NCBI RefSeq assembly: GCF_030369615.1 | Contig: NZ_CP128494.1 | Coordinates: 778,001-842,000, forward strand | Direction: 5' to 3' | DNA from: Geobacillus stearothermophilus ATCC 12980 | GTDB taxonomy: Bacteria; Bacillota; Bacilli; Bacillales; Anoxybacillaceae | DNA: 64,000 nt | Shown here: positions 45,587 through 55,490 of the stretch, in pieces | Layout: each line of letters opens with the position of its first letter | Numbering within the stretch: the stretch's first letter is position 1 | Translations under genes and position numbers: made by a program | Notes under the pieces: generated by a model | Told to the model about the DNA's origin: nothing | What the model saw: only the letters and a program-made list of their open reading frames with translations | Databases searched by the model: none

Positions 45587-46726
45587 TATAAATTGAAATA
45601 AAGGTTTTCTCCCGTTCCACGGCGAATAAATAAAAGAGAAAATAGGGGAACGGAGAGAAAATATGATGCCAAATCACAAAGACGAGATCGAAAAGTTGTC
45701 CACTGCCATGAAAGAAGCAAAAAGTAAACGAGCATATGAACGCTACCAAGCGATTTATCTTCATTTGCAGGGATATACCAAAGGAGAAATCGCAACGATT
45801 ATTGGTCGATCCAAGAAAACTATTTATAACTATATTCATGCCTACGCCCAGCGCGGTCTTGATGGACTGGAGATGAAATACTCACCTGGCGCCCCACGTC
45901 GATTGACCCCTGAGCAGGAAAAAGAGCTGGCTTTGATCATTGAACATCAGCTCCCCGTAGATGTGGGATTCGAAGCAAAATATAATTGGACGCTTGCGAT
46001 AATCGCTGAACTCATTCAACAAAAGTGGGGGCCAACATACACGCTTCGCGGAACAAGTGACATTCTGCATCGGTTAGGGCTAAGCTATACGAAACCGACC
46101 TATACACTAGCCAATGCCGATGAAGAGAAACAAAAAGAATTCGTCGAAATCACCTTCCCTGAAGTAAAAAAAACTGGTAGATGGGAACATCGCCCATGTC
46201 CTCTTTCAAGATGAGTCGATGATTCGTGATTACCAAGCGATTCAAAAAACATGGTTTGTCAAAGGAAAACAACGAATCATTCCGACGTTTGGAAAACATC
46301 AAGGGCTGAAGCTGATTGGCACGTTGAACTACGAAACAGGGGAAGTGTTTTGCATCGAAGAAGAACGCTATGACGCGGAAACATTTCTTCGATTTCTTCA
46401 ACTTGTGTTAGAACGCTATCCCACAGGCAAAATAGTGATGATTTTAGATAACGCTCGAATTCACCATGCCAAACTCATTCAGCCATTTTTAAAAGAACAC
46501 GAAGATCGGTTAGAGCTCGTCTTTTTGCCACCATACAGTCCGCAATTGAACTTGATTGAAGGGCTATGGAAATGGCTGAAATCAGACGTGATTTACAACG
46601 TGTTCTATTCGAGTGTGCAAGAAATTAGAAAGAATGTCCAAGCCTTTATTCAGTGAATCAACCAGAAACCAGAACAAACGATCGATCGTTTGTGTGTTCA
46701 GTTGTAAATCTTTAATTCAACTTATA
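45587..46726 (+). mobile_element. IS630-family insertion sequence
   Basis: 1,140 bp. The ends read inward TATAAATTGAAATAAAG and TATAAGTTGAATTAAAG, flanked by the TA dinucleotides at 45585-45586 and 46727-46728 (IS630/Tc1 target duplication). Removing it with one TA restores the hydrolase frame (RYIHFY+ITIFRRY). Confidence 0.9.
45663..46656 (+). CDS. IS630-family transposase in two frames (slippage or frameshift at an A8 run)
   Basis: The first frame (45663-46214) has the helix-turn-helix TKGEIATIIGRSKKTIYNYI and second DNA-binding helix. The second frame (to 46656) holds the catalytic domain: FQDESMIRD (first Asp), VMILDNARIHHAK (second Asp) and FLPPYSPQLNLIEGLW (Glu). They join at GTAAAAAAAACTGG (eight As, about 46165-46172), where a one-base slip puts KKLVDGNIAHVLFQDE in register. 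Transcriptional slippage or programmed frameshifting is known for some IS; a plain mutation is the alternative. Confidence 0.85.
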
Positions 46727-47364
46727 TAGAAATGAATGTAACGGTCGCGCGCTCCGTAAATGAGCGACACCGGCAGGCGCAGGGAGGAGAGCTGCTCCGT
46801 GCAGCGGTAGACGAGCCCAGCCCGATACGCGGCCTCTAAATCCCGCTTGTTGGCCATCTGGGCGTATCGCCTCAACAGCCGCCGCTCGCGCTGGTTTGTT
46901 CCGTGCCCGAGGGCGAGTGCCAAGGAGAGCAGTGGGATGGCTCTGAGTTTGGCGGCGGAAATGCCAAGCCAAAACTCACCCCACAGCAGCGGGGTACACA
47001 CTTCAGGAAATCCGCCAATCAAAATAAGTTGCTTTACATGCTGTGGATAGCGAAGGGCGAAATCAAGTGCGACCGACCCGCCGCTGGAGTAGCCGCAAAT
47101 GATCGCGCGCCCGATGCCGAGGGAGCGAAGCAACACCGAGACGTCATCGGCGAGCAGCGGCACCGTAATCGGTCCATCCGACGGACTGCTTCGCCCGTTG
47201 CCGCGCATGTCGTATAAAATGAGGCGAAAATCGCGGGCGAGCGGCTTTTGGCGGCAAAAAACGACATGCCCCATCCCAGGGGGATGGATGAACAATAGCG
47301 GTGTTCCGTTCCCTTTTTCTTCATAATAGAGACGGACGCGGCTGTTGATGGAAATGTATGGCAT
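46727..47364 (-). pseudogene. 5' piece of an alpha/beta-hydrolase gene cut by IS630
   Basis: From ATG 47364 (AAGGGGGGATTCGC before it) the protein shows FIHPPGMGHVVF, the oxyanion region, the nucleophile elbow GYSSGGS near residue 100, and the Asp segment YGARDRYIH. It ends in IS630 before the catalytic His, which is in the 45494-45584 piece. Total of the three pieces: 638 + 91 + 36 = 765 nt, an exact multiple of three, 254 residues, normal for this family. Substrate unknown. Confidence 0.9.
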
Positions 47365-47527
47365 GCGAATCCCCCCTTCACGGCATCGCCCTCTATAGTA
47401 TGGAAAGAAGAACAGCCTCCCATCCAAAAAACCTCCATCTTTTTTTCATTGAGAAGGACGGCTTTCCGATTTATAATTAGTCACGTGGATGAACGGCGGA
47501 CAGGCGGAACGGAAAGGAGGGGGCCCG

Positions 47528-48385
47528 ATGGAGCAGTCGTTCCGTGTGGAAAAGGCGCTCAATAACAACGTTTTAATCGCTTTCCACTCCCAGTATGGTG
47601 AAGTCGTCCTGCTTGGCAAGGGGATCGGCTTCGGCAAAAAAAAGGGGGATGAAATTGCGGAAAGTGCCGTGGAAAAATGTTTCGTCCTCAAAAACGAACG
47701 CGAACAAGAGCAATACAAAAAGCTGCTTCCGGAATTGAGCGAAGAATTCATCGCCCTCATGAGCGAGGTGGTTCAACATATTCAGCAACGCGTGGGCGCA
47801 CCGCTCGACGAGCACATCCATGTGGCGCTGACGGACCATATCGCCTTTACATTAAAGCGGCTTGAGCAAGGATTGGACGTCAAAAACCCGTTTTTGGCTG
47901 AGACGAAAAGCTTGTATCCGTTGGAATATGAAATTGCCCATGAAGTGGCCCGCACGATTGAACAAAAGCTCGGAGTATCCCTGCCTGAAGGGGAGACAGG
48001 CTTTATTGCTCTTCATATTCATAGCGCGATTTCGAAACAAAGCGTGTCGGAAGCGAATCGATATTCCCAGCTCATTGCTGACCTTGTCAAGATCGTCGAG
48101 CAACAGCTTGGCGTTGACATCGACCGCGAGAGCGTTCATTATTTGCGTTTCGTCCGCCATTTGCGCTATGCGATTGAGCGGATGAAAAAAGGTGAAAAAG
48201 TCGAAGAACCAAAAAATTTGTCGAAAATCTTGAAGGAAGCGTATCCATTGTGCTATAATCTAGCATGGAAGTTGGTTAAGGTCATGCAGCAAACGCTTCA
48301 TCTGCCGGCAGACGATGCCGAGGCGGTCTATTTGACGTTGCATTTGCAACGGCTGGCGGAGAAAAAGAACAATACAACCGCATAG
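47528..48385 (+). CDS. glcT: Transcriptional antiterminator GlcT (BglG family)
   Basis: 285 residues: an RNA-binding CAT domain (residues about 1-60, FRVEKALNNNVLIAFH), then PRD1 (about 70-165, with the conserved His in ALTDHIAFTL and EYEIAHEVA) and PRD2 (about 175-280). It binds the RAT hairpin ahead of ptsG and stops termination when glucose is present; phosphorylation of its PRDs by PtsG and HPr controls activity. AAAGGAGGGGGCCCG precedes ATG 47528. Position just upstream of ptsG as in B. subtilis. Confidence 0.95.
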   Translation: MEQSFRVEKALNNNVLIAFHSQYGEVVLLGKGIGFGKKKGDEIAESAVEKCFVLKNEREQEQYKKLLPELSEEFIALMSEVVQHIQQRVGAPLDEHIHVALTDHIAFTLKRLEQGLDVKNPFLAETKSLYPLEYEIAHEVARTIEQKLGVSLPEGETGFIALHIHSAISKQSVSEANRYSQLIADLVKIVEQQLGVDIDRESVHYLRFVRHLRYAIERMKKGEKVEEPKNLSKILKEAYPLCYNLAWKLVKVMQQTLHLPADDAEAVYLTLHLQRLAEKKNNTTA

Positions 48386-48396
48386 GTTGTCTCGCT

Positions 48397-48430
48397 TTAC
48401 GTGTTACTGACTCGATCAGGCATGAGTAAA
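48397..48430 (+). promoter_or_regulatory. RAT (ribonucleic antiterminator) for GlcT in the ptsG leader
   Basis: TTACGTGTTACTGA-CTCGATCAGGCATGAGTAA is almost the same as the ptsG RAT of B. subtilis, an imperfect stem-loop. GlcT binding here prevents a terminator in the ~180-base leader. The leader after the RAT holds AACAG...CTGTT followed by GCGTTCTTTTTGCC, a plausible terminator. Confidence 0.85.
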
Positions 48431-48617
48431 GAGGGCAAATAAGGCGGCAACAGTTGCGAATGTATGTGCGCTGTTGTAAGCGTTCTTTTTGCCTTTCTTT
48501 AGTCATGCCTTTTTTATTGCGCCGATGCCCCTCGGAAGCGTCCGCCCCATTTTCGATACATGAATCGGCTGTTTGCTGCAAAACTTAAGATAAAGAAATC
48601 TAAAGGAGGTTATGAAG

Positions 48618-50642
48618 ATGAAGCGAGCGTTTGGCACGCTGCAAAAAGTCGGGAAAGCGCTCATGTTGCCGGTGGCGATTTTGCCGGCGGCCGGGATTTT
48701 GCTGGCGTTTGGCAATGCGTTGAAAAACCCGGCGCTCACGGATAAAATTCCCGCATTAAAAGCCGATTGGATCGTGCTCGTCTCCAACGTGATGGAGCAA
48801 GCGGGCGGCATCGTCTTCTCCAACTTGTCGCTCTTGTTTGCGGTCGGCGTAGCGATCGGCCTTGCCGGCGGGGACGGAGTCGCAGGCTTGGCGGCGATCA
48901 TCGGCTACTTGATTATGAACGTGACGATGAGCGTCATCTTAGGTGTAACGGCCGATATGGTCCGCGCTGACCCGTCGTATGCCAACATTCTCGGCATCCC
49001 GACGCTGCAAACCGGCGTTTTTGGCGGGATTATCGTCGGGATTTTGGCCGCGTACATGTACAACAAATACTTCAATATCGAACTGCCTCAATATCTCGGC
49101 TTTTTTGCCGGCAAGCGGTTCGTGCCGATCGTGACGGCGGCGTCTGCGGTCGTGCTCGGCATTATCATGACATTCATCTGGCCGCCGATTCAGCACGGGC
49201 TCAATGCGTTTTCGCACAATATGATCGAGGCGAACAAAACGTTGGCCGCCTTTATTTTCGGCGTCATCGAACGGGCGTTGATTCCGTTTGGCTTGCATCA
49301 CATTTTCTATGCACCGTTTTGGTTTGAATTTGGCGAATACGTCAATAAAGCCGGGCAAGTGGTCCGTGGCGACCAAAAAATCTTTTTCGAGCAGCTGAAA
49401 GACGGCGTGGAACTGACGGCCGGCACGTTCATGACCGGGAAGTTTCCGTTTATGATGTTCGGCCTTCCGGCAGCGGCGCTTGCGATTTACCATGAAGCGC
49501 GGCCGGAAAACAAAAAAGTTGTGGCCGGCATCATGGGGTCGGCCGCGTTGACATCGTTTTTGACCGGGATTACCGAACCGATCGAATTTTCGTTCTTGTT
49601 TGTCGCCCCGGCGCTGTTTGCCATTCACTGCGTCTTTGCCGGCTTGTCGTTTATGATCATGCACTTGTTGAACGTCAAAATCGGGATGACGTTCTCCGGC
49701 GGGGTCATTGACTTCTTGCTGTTTGGCGTTCTGCCACACCGGACGGCATGGTGGCTTGTCATTCCGGTCGGCTTGGTGTTGGCCGTGATTTATTATTTCG
49801 GATTCCGCTTTGCGATCCGCAAATGGGATTTGGCGACGCCAGGCCGGGAAAAAACGGTCGAGGAAGCACCGAAAGCCGAGGCGGCCGCTGATGGCGACCT
49901 ACCGTATAAAGTGCTCGCTGCTCTTGGCGGAAAGGAAAACATCGAACATTTGGACGCCTGCATTACACGTTTGCGCGTGTCGGTCCATGACATTAGCCAA
50001 GTCGATAAAGACCGCCTGAAGGCGCTTGGCGCTGCCGGGGTGCTGGAAGTCGGCAACAACGTGCAAGCGATTTTCGGTCCGAAATCGGATATGTTAAAAG
50101 GGCAAATTCAAGACATCATGCAAGGAAAAGCGCCGGCCCGTGCGGCGGAAGAAGAAAAGCCGAAAACAGCGGCTTCGGAAGCCGCGGAGTCTGAAACGAT
50201 CGCTTCGCCGATGTCCGGAGAAATCGTTCCGCTCGCTGAAGTGCCGGATCAAGTGTTTTCGCAAAAAATGATGGGCGATGGGTTCGCAGTCATGCCGACG
50301 GACGGCACGGTCGTCTCTCCGGTTGATGGGAAGATCATCAACGTCTTTCCGACGAAGCACGCCATTGGCATTCAGTCGGCCGGCGGGCATGAAATGTTGA
50401 TCCACGTCGGCATCGATACGGTGAAGCTGAACGGCCAAGGGTTTGAAGCGCTTGTGAAGGAAGGCGACGAAGTGAAAAAAGGACAGCCGATTTTACGCGT
50501 CGACCTTGATTATGTCAAACAGAACGCCCCATCGATCGTCACACCGGTGATTTTCACGAATCTCCAAGCCGGCGAAACGGTTCACGTCAACAAGCAAGGC
50601 TCAGTTGCTCGAGGAGAAGACGCTGTTGTGACGATCCGCTAA
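48618..50642 (+). CDS. ptsG: PTS glucose transporter subunit EIICBA
   Basis: 674 residues in domain order C-B-A: EIIC membrane domain (about 1-400, [18 protein letters not shown] start, [11 protein letters not shown] motif), EIIB (phospho-Cys448 in DACITRLRV), EIIA (phospho-His596 in MLIHVGIDT). It imports glucose and phosphorylates it using HPr~P. AAAGGAGG lies 10 bases before ATG 48618 (48612 is too close). Controlled by GlcT and the RAT. A terminator follows before ptsH. Confidence 0.96.
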   Translation: MKRAFGTLQKVGKALMLPVAILPAAGILLAFGNALKNPALTDKIPALKADWIVLVSNVMEQAGGIVFSNLSLLFAVGVAIGLAGGDGVAGLAAIIGYLIMNVTMSVILGVTADMVRADPSYANILGIPTLQTGVFGGIIVGILAAYMYNKYFNIELPQYLGFFAGKRFVPIVTAASAVVLGIIMTFIWPPIQHGLNAFSHNMIEANKTLAAFIFGVIERALIPFGLHHIFYAPFWFEFGEYVNKAGQVVRGDQKIFFEQLKDGVELTAGTFMTGKFPFMMFGLPAAALAIYHEARPENKKVVAGIMGSAALTSFLTGITEPIEFSFLFVAPALFAIHCVFAGLSFMIMHLLNVKIGMTFSGGVIDFLLFGVLPHRTAWWLVIPVGLVLAVIYYFGFRFAIRKWDLATPGREKTVEEAPKAEAAADGDLPYKVLAALGGKENIEHLDACITRLRVSVHDISQVDKDRLKALGAAGVLEVGNNVQAIFGPKSDMLKGQIQDIMQGKAPARAAEEEKPKTAASEAAESETIASPMSGEIVPLAEVPDQVFSQKMMGDGFAVMPTDGTVVSPVDGKIINVFPTKHAIGIQSAGGHEMLIHVGIDTVKLNGQGFEALVKEGDEVKKGQPILRVDLDYVKQNAPSIVTPVIFTNLQAGETVHVNKQGSVARGEDAVVTIR

Positions 50643-50657
50643 GCTGCTTATTCGCCG

Positions 50658-50697
50658 CGGGGCGGGGACAAGCATTTTCCGTTGCCATCCCGCCCCT
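50658..50697 (+). terminator. Hairpin between ptsG and ptsH
   Basis: GGGGCGGGG paired with CCCGCCCC across a 20-base loop, followed by TGCATTTG; weak T run. A TATGAT at about 50705-50710 just after may be the -10 of a ptsH promoter. Confidence 0.6.
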
Positions 50698-50755
50698 GCA
50701 TTTGATATGATGGCAAAGGAAAAATTAAAAATTGAAAAAAAGGGGAATGATGAAC

Positions 50756-51022
50756 ATGGCAGAAAAAACGTTTAAAGTCGTTTCGGATTCCGGCATCCAC
50801 GCTCGTCCGGCGACGATTTTGGTGCAAACGGCGAGCAAATTCAACAGCGAAATCCAGCTTGAGTACAACGGCAAAACAGTGAACTTAAAATCGATCATGG
50901 GCGTCATGTCGTTAGGCATTCCGAAAGGGGCAACGATCAAAATCACGGCAGAAGGGGACGATGCGGCGGAAGCAATGGCGGCGTTAACGGATACGTTGGC
51001 GAAAGAAGGTCTTGCAGAATAA
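50756..51022 (+). CDS. ptsH: Phosphocarrier protein HPr
   Basis: 88 residues. Phosphorylation sites are in place: His15 in SGIHARPAT and regulatory Ser46 in LKSIMGVMS. It passes phosphate from EI to sugar-specific EII proteins; Ser46 phosphorylation with CcpA gives carbon catabolite repression. AAAGGGGAATG lies about 10 bases before ATG 50756; the ATGs at 50747 and 50750 are too close. Stop overlaps the ptsI start by one base. Confidence 0.97.
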   Translation: MAEKTFKVVSDSGIHARPATILVQTASKFNSEIQLEYNGKTVNLKSIMGVMSLGIPKGATIKITAEGDDAAEAMAALTDTLAKEGLAE

Positions 51023-52758
51023 TGGGAAACGCAATCCGCGAAAAAACGATCCATGGGATTGCTGCATCGAGCGGTATTGCCATCGCGAAGGCATACCGCT
51101 TAGAAACCCCTGATTTGGCAGCCGAAAAACGGGCTGTTGCCGATGTTGAAGCGGAAGTAGCGCGGTTTGAGGCGGCGGTGGCGAAAGCGAAAGAAGAGCT
51201 GGAAGCCATCAAGCAGCATGCCTTGGAAAAGCTTGGCGAAGATAAAGCTGCCATTTTTGCCGCTCACTTGCTTGTGCTTGACGACCCAGAATTGTTGAAC
51301 CCGATTAAAGAAAAAATCCAAACGGAGCGCGTCAATGCCGAGTACGCTCTCGATGAAACCGCCTCGTTTTTCATCTCGATGTTCGAGGCGATGGACAATG
51401 AATATATGAAAGAACGGGCCGCCGACATCCGCGATGTGACAAAGCGCGTCCTCGCCCATCTGCTTGGCGTCACAATCTCGAACCCGAGCCTCATTTCTGA
51501 GGAAGTCGTTATTATCGCGGAAGACTTGACGCCATCCGATACGGCGCAGCTGAACCGCCAATATGTGAAAGGATTTGCCACCGACATCGGCGGGCGGACG
51601 TCGCATTCAGCAATTATGGCCCGTTCGCTCGAAATCCCTGCCGTCGTCGGCACGAAGACGGTGACGGCGGAAGTAAAAAACGGCGACATCGTCATTGTCG
51701 ATGGGCTCGACGGCCAAGTAATCATCAATCCATCGCCGGAGTTGCTCGCCCAATATGAACAAAAACGGGCCCGCTACGAGGCGCAAAAGGCAGAATGGGC
51801 GAAACTCGTTCACGAGGCGACCGTGACGGCTGACGGCATTCATGTCGAGCTGGCTGCCAACATCGGCACGCCAGACGATGTGAAAGGAGCGTTGGCGAAC
51901 GGAGCGGAAGGAATCGGATTGTATCGCACAGAATTTCTATACATGGGACGCTCGGAACTGCCGACGGAAGACGAACAGTTTGTGGCTTACAAAACGGTGC
52001 TGGAACAAATGAATGGCAAGCCGGTCGTTGTGCGGACGCTTGACATTGGCGGCGACAAAGAGCTGCCGTATTTGCAGCTGCCGAAAGAAATGAATCCGTT
52101 CTTAGGGTTCCGGGCGATCCGCCTTTGCCTTGAGATGCAAGACATGTTTCGGACGCAACTGCGCGCCTTGTTGCGGGCGAGTGTGTACGGCAATTTGAAA
52201 ATCATGTTCCCGATGATTGCGACGCTCGATGAATTCCGCCAAGCGAAAGCCATTTTGCTTGAAGAAAAAGAGGCGCTCCTCCGCCAAGGGGTTGCCGTTG
52301 CGGATGGAATTGAAGTCGGCATGATGGTGGAAATCCCGGCAGCTGCCGTCATGGCGGACCAGTTTGCGAAAGAAGTCGATTTCTTCAGCATTGGAACGAA
52401 CGACCTGATCCAATATACGATGGCGGCCGATCGGATGAATGAGCGGGTTGCGTATTTGTACCAGCCGTACAACCCGGCGATTTTGCGGCTCATCAGCCAC
52501 GTGATCGATGCCGCCCATCGCGAAGGAAAATGGGTCGGGATGTGCGGGGAAATGGCCGGCGACCCGATCGCGATTCCGATTTTGCTTGCCCTTGGCCTTG
52601 ATGAGTTCAGCATGAGCGCCACCTCGATTTTGCCGGCGCGCGCTCAGTTGAAACAATTGGCGAAAGAAGAGGCGGCTCGCATCAAAGAGACGGTGTTGTC
52701 GCTCGGCACGGCTGAGGAAGTCGTGTCGTTTGTCAAACGAACATTTTCACTTGCCTGA
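51022..52758 (+). CDS. ptsI: PTS phosphoenolpyruvate-protein phosphotransferase, Enzyme I
   Basis: 578 residues. The phospho-His is His195 in [17 protein letters not shown]; the C-terminal PEP-binding TIM barrel has [13 protein letters not shown] and the signature [19 protein letters not shown]. Transfers phosphate from PEP to HPr. Coupled to ptsH by a TAATG junction. A terminator follows at 52763. Confidence 0.97.
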   Translation: MGNAIREKTIHGIAASSGIAIAKAYRLETPDLAAEKRAVADVEAEVARFEAAVAKAKEELEAIKQHALEKLGEDKAAIFAAHLLVLDDPELLNPIKEKIQTERVNAEYALDETASFFISMFEAMDNEYMKERAADIRDVTKRVLAHLLGVTISNPSLISEEVVIIAEDLTPSDTAQLNRQYVKGFATDIGGRTSHSAIMARSLEIPAVVGTKTVTAEVKNGDIVIVDGLDGQVIINPSPELLAQYEQKRARYEAQKAEWAKLVHEATVTADGIHVELAANIGTPDDVKGALANGAEGIGLYRTEFLYMGRSELPTEDEQFVAYKTVLEQMNGKPVVVRTLDIGGDKELPYLQLPKEMNPFLGFRAIRLCLEMQDMFRTQLRALLRASVYGNLKIMFPMIATLDEFRQAKAILLEEKEALLRQGVAVADGIEVGMMVEIPAAAVMADQFAKEVDFFSIGTNDLIQYTMAADRMNERVAYLYQPYNPAILRLISHVIDAAHREGKWVGMCGEMAGDPIAIPILLALGLDEFSMSATSILPARAQLKQLAKEEAARIKETVLSLGTAEEVVSFVKRTFSLA

Positions 52759-52762
52759 ATGA

Positions 52763-52800
52763 AAGCGTGGCGACGTTTACGTTCGCCGCGCTTTTTTCGT
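52763..52800 (+). terminator. Terminator of ptsH-ptsI
   Basis: AAGCGTGGCGACG-TTTA-CGTTCGCCGCGCTT with T run TTTTTTCG. Confidence 0.9.
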
Positions 52801-52806
52801 TTTGCG

Positions 52807-53333
52807 TTATGCCACCAGCGGCGTCGACGATTCATAGCCATACCGCTGCCGGACCGTAAGCGAAAGGCCGATAGCGATGTGCAAATTCGTATACGGAAGC
52901 GCGCTTACATCGGCCGTGTCCTCCATCATGACTCCCATGACGCTGATGTCTCCGACCGGTGGCAGTGATTTGCCGAGCGCCGTGCCAGGGGAAAGGGCGC
53001 CAGGGCGGATGGCGATCGTATGGACAAACGGCTGCGGGCCGACGATGCTGTCGATTACCACCACATACGCTCCGCGCTCGTGTTGCAGCCGCTCGGAAAC
53101 ACGACGGATGTTCGTTGCATCGACAGGCTTTCTAAGTTACCGATGACGGTCAAATGATCCGGATAAGCGTTTTCCAGCAGCGTGCCGACGAACGACCCTA
53201 AGCTGTCGCCGTTAATGCGGTTGCTGCCGATGCAAACGACGGTCAAACGGGAAATGTGCGCTGGCAGCAGGGAAAACAATTCATTGCGAATAAGCAAAGG
53301 AGCAAGCGGATCACTATACAAAATCGATTTCAT
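52807..53333 (-). pseudogene. yyaC: YyaC-like sporulation protein gene (DUF1256) with a one-base frameshift
   Basis: From ATG 53333 the frame gives RLTVVCIGSNRINGDSLGS (the acidic motif of the GPR-like YyaC family) up to VIGNLES. At about 53129-53131 the base run AGAAAGCC shifts frame; with one more A it would read GNLEKPVDATNIRRVSERL and continue without stop (VVVIDSIVG, DISVMGVMMED) to 52807, total about 175 residues. The homopolymer site makes either a real indel or a sequencing error possible. GGAATCGCGG precedes the ATG. Confidence 0.82.
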
Positions 53334-53413
53334 CGGCCGCGATTCCTTTCCGTCGGTCGTTCTCCTTTTCTTAGTTCGCGGCCGATGCGGGTGATTCCTT
53401 TTTTTCGTTTCTG

Positions 53414-53605
53414 TCAATTGTGTCCTTGTTTTTGCTTGAACGGATTGCGCCATTCCATTAACACGGCATGGTTGAGCGATTCTTCGTCTTCTAAACTTTC
53501 TTGCTGCACGCGGATGAGATCAGCAAAGTCGTCTGTCGTATAGTTGCGGATGACCGCTTCGCGCGGGGTGTTGCCGTCAAAGACGTATAAATGTTTATCG
53601 TACAT
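53414..53605 (-). pseudogene. ykwB: YkwB-like GNAT acetyltransferase, internally deleted remnant
   Basis: 63 codons from ATG 53605 (GAAAGGGGGATC before it). The N-terminal part MYDKHLYVFDGNTPREAVIRN and TTDDFADLIRVQQES matches the start of GNAT proteins, but the acetyl-CoA-binding region is absent. The end, DEESLNHAVLMEWRNP, looks like a GNAT C-terminus, so an in-frame deletion of the middle is likely (inference). Position after ptsI and before the chemoreceptor fits ykwB of B. subtilis. It could still encode a small stable peptide. Confidence 0.6.
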
Positions 53606-53690
53606 GCTGATCCCCCTTTCGTTCGTTTTACCCTCATCATAACCGAAACCTAGAAAAAGCGCCAAGAAAGGTCCATGGACAAGTTTGCCC
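53586..53690. repeat. YkwB 5' region, copy 1 (direct repeat with 61225-61312)
   Basis: GTATAAATGTTTATCGTACA, then TGCTGATCCCCCTT, TTTTACCCTCATCATAAC and a partly matching tail are shared in the same orientation with 61225-61312, with scattered differences. Covers codons 1-7, the ribosome site and the promoter region of ykwB. Confidence 0.8.
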
Positions 53691-53862
53691 TCGACCCGGG
53701 GATGAAAATCACCGCTTGCCGACGGGATTTTCACGGAAAGCGGGTAGCTTGGTGTTCAAATAAAACGATCGTTTACAGCCTTTCGCTAAGTGATCAAGAT
53801 CACCATCGCAAGCAACCACTGGCAATCTTCGTTTAGGACTCTTTCTCCATTTCACATACAAA

Positions 53863-54126
53863 TTGGTTTACTCGCAAAAGCTTCCGAAGAAAATGAAAAA
53901 TCATGTCGAACTTTGTCTGTCGAAAATGATGGATGGCAGGGAGGAGGAAACAGAGAATACCATTTTGGAGACAAACTTTTATAAAAAGATGGTCGATGGA
54001 GAATACGCCACGTTCCATTACAATGGATATTCGATTTCCTATTCTATTTTAGAGGCGGCAGGCAATGACGTACAACCGATAAAAGCGAAGGATGTTACCG
54101 CCGTCTATCCTGAAAACACCATTTAA
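53863..54126 (+). pseudogene. Unknown gene remnant truncated by the IS110 derivative
   Basis: 87 codons: RKLPKKMKNHVEL-like start, then ENTILETNFYKKMVDGEYATF and HYNGYSISYSILEAAG. No good ribosome site. Its last codons (YPENTI-stop) lie in IS110 end sequence (54104 on), so the original C-terminus is gone. Family not recognised. May not be expressed. Confidence 0.35.
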
Positions 54127-54342
54127 GACAAAAAAACGGAACCCGCCTAGCCTTCGGAATTTGATTCCAAAGGAGCGACATTCCGTAGTGAACCAGACTA
54201 CTGGGGTCCGTCTATATATCGGACTTTTACGTACCATAGATACAACGACCTCATGACCCCAGCTGCAAGGAGACCATTCGACAGAAGGTTGTTTTCATCC
54301 TTCCGATGGTGACGAAATTTTTTTGTCATGGGAGTCTATATA
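54104..54342 (-). mobile_element. Non-autonomous IS110 derivative (both ends, transposase deleted)
   Basis: On the minus strand, 54342 to about 54171 is nearly identical to 57272-57443 (left end and leader of the full IS110), and from there to 54104 it matches 58791-58849 (right end). The ~1.35 kb between, including the transposase gene, is missing; the junction lies at GTCGCTCCTTTGG, where both sides share TCC-TT. So it is a 239-bp miniature element that keeps most of the non-coding leader. Confidence 0.85.
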
Positions 54343-54676
54343 GTAATGATTCGTTAATCACATTTCAGAAATAAGTTTCATAAATATAAGTTCGATTAGA
54401 CTAAATTATTGGTTAATGCAAAAAATTTTTTAGTAAAACATTGATTAAATAGTTTCATTGTAATATAATCTCTAATTGTAAAAAATTGGCTCTTCACCAC
54501 AAAGTGTACTTGACAAAGAAAGACGATTATGATAGAGAAAATCAAAACAGCATTTTTCCTTTTTATACCACACGTCTCTTTGAGCAACATTGCTATCACG
54601 TTTGTCTTTAAAAGTCAAGTACATCTTTTGGTGATGAATCTAATATTTTCTTTTTATGAAACAAATATCCAATGGG
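54343..54676. other. AT-rich stretch without a convincing gene
   Basis: About 330 bases, strongly AT-rich, between the IS110 derivative and the 3' end of the transporter gene. A TTGACA at about 54510 is not followed by a -10 box at normal distance. The only long open frame (54529-54738) has no ribosome site and overlaps the transporter gene. Nothing else is seen. Confidence 0.6.
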
Positions 54677-55462
54677 TTATTTGTCTGAAACGTGAACTTC
54701 GTTTTGCGATGTCAAATACGTATACAATGCTCCCATAAATAAGGCGCCACCGACAATATTGCCTAGTGTAACAGGAATAATGTTATGTATTACTCCTGCT
54801 AGGTCGATCGCCGCTGGATGAGGGAGGGCTAATGCAAGGGAAAACAGGCCTAAATTGGCAATGGAGTGTTCGTATCCAGAGGCAAAAAAGATAAAAACAA
54901 TAAGAATCATCGAAAAAACTTTTGCCATATCCTCTTTCATTTGCATTGGAATAAAAATCGCTAAACAAACAAGCCAGTTACAGAGAATTCCTTTAAAAAA
55001 GAGCTGCATCGTTGTTGCGTGTATTTTTTTCTCCGCCACAAGAAATAATAAGTGATCTTGTGAAATATGATCAAAAACGCCGGATTGCGAAATAAGAAAA
55101 GCAAAAAACACAGCTCCTAATAAATTGCCGGTATAACATGCAAGCCAATTTCGCAACATATCTTTGATTGTCGTTTCTTTTTGCAAGGTGCTGATTGTAA
55201 AATACATCGTATTGCCAGTAAATAGTTCTGCCTCACCATACATAATTAATACTAAGGCGATTCCGAAAAAAATACCGCTTACTAAATACGTAGCAGGAGA
55301 ATTCGCTTCACGGAAAAATTCCCCTACACGAAAACAAAGAACAAGCGCAAATCCGATGTACACCCCTGCCAAAGCAGCCCGCATCATATATTGAACAAGA
55401 GAGCGATCTAGAATGGCGCGTTTTTTTAAAGCTAACTCTTTACATTTTTGAACTGCTTCCAT
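54677..55462 (-). CDS. Formate/nitrite transporter family protein (NirC/FocA type)
   Basis: 261 residues, six membrane helices. The family motif ASGYEHSIANLGLFSLAL is near residue 190, and AELFTGNTMYFT near residue 85 matches the FNT omega loop region. It passes formate, nitrite or hydrosulfide; which one is not clear from sequence. Much more AT-rich than the neighbouring genes (AAA, ATT, TTT codons), so probably acquired. GGAGAG precedes the ATG. Fnr-type palindrome upstream. IS elements flank it on both sides. Confidence 0.9.
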   Translation of the reverse strand: MEAVQKCKELALKKRAILDRSLVQYMMRAALAGVYIGFALVLCFRVGEFFREANSPATYLVSGIFFGIALVLIMYGEAELFTGNTMYFTISTLQKETTIKDMLRNWLACYTGNLLGAVFFAFLISQSGVFDHISQDHLLFLVAEKKIHATTMQLFFKGILCNWLVCLAIFIPMQMKEDMAKVFSMILIVFIFFASGYEHSIANLGLFSLALALPHPAAIDLAGVIHNIIPVTLGNIVGGALFMGALYTYLTSQNEVHVSDK

Positions 55463-55490
55463 CTCTCCGACACTTCTCTTTCATTTACTT

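Noticed and set aside
48939-49739. 266-codon minus-strand frame inside ptsG
   Set aside because: Arises from the codon bias of the GC-rich ptsG gene on the other strand; Arg/His-rich and without a start site.
54529-54738. 69-codon plus-strand frame in the AT-rich region
   Set aside because: Hydrophobic translation but no ribosome site, and it overlaps the 3' end of the formate/nitrite transporter gene.
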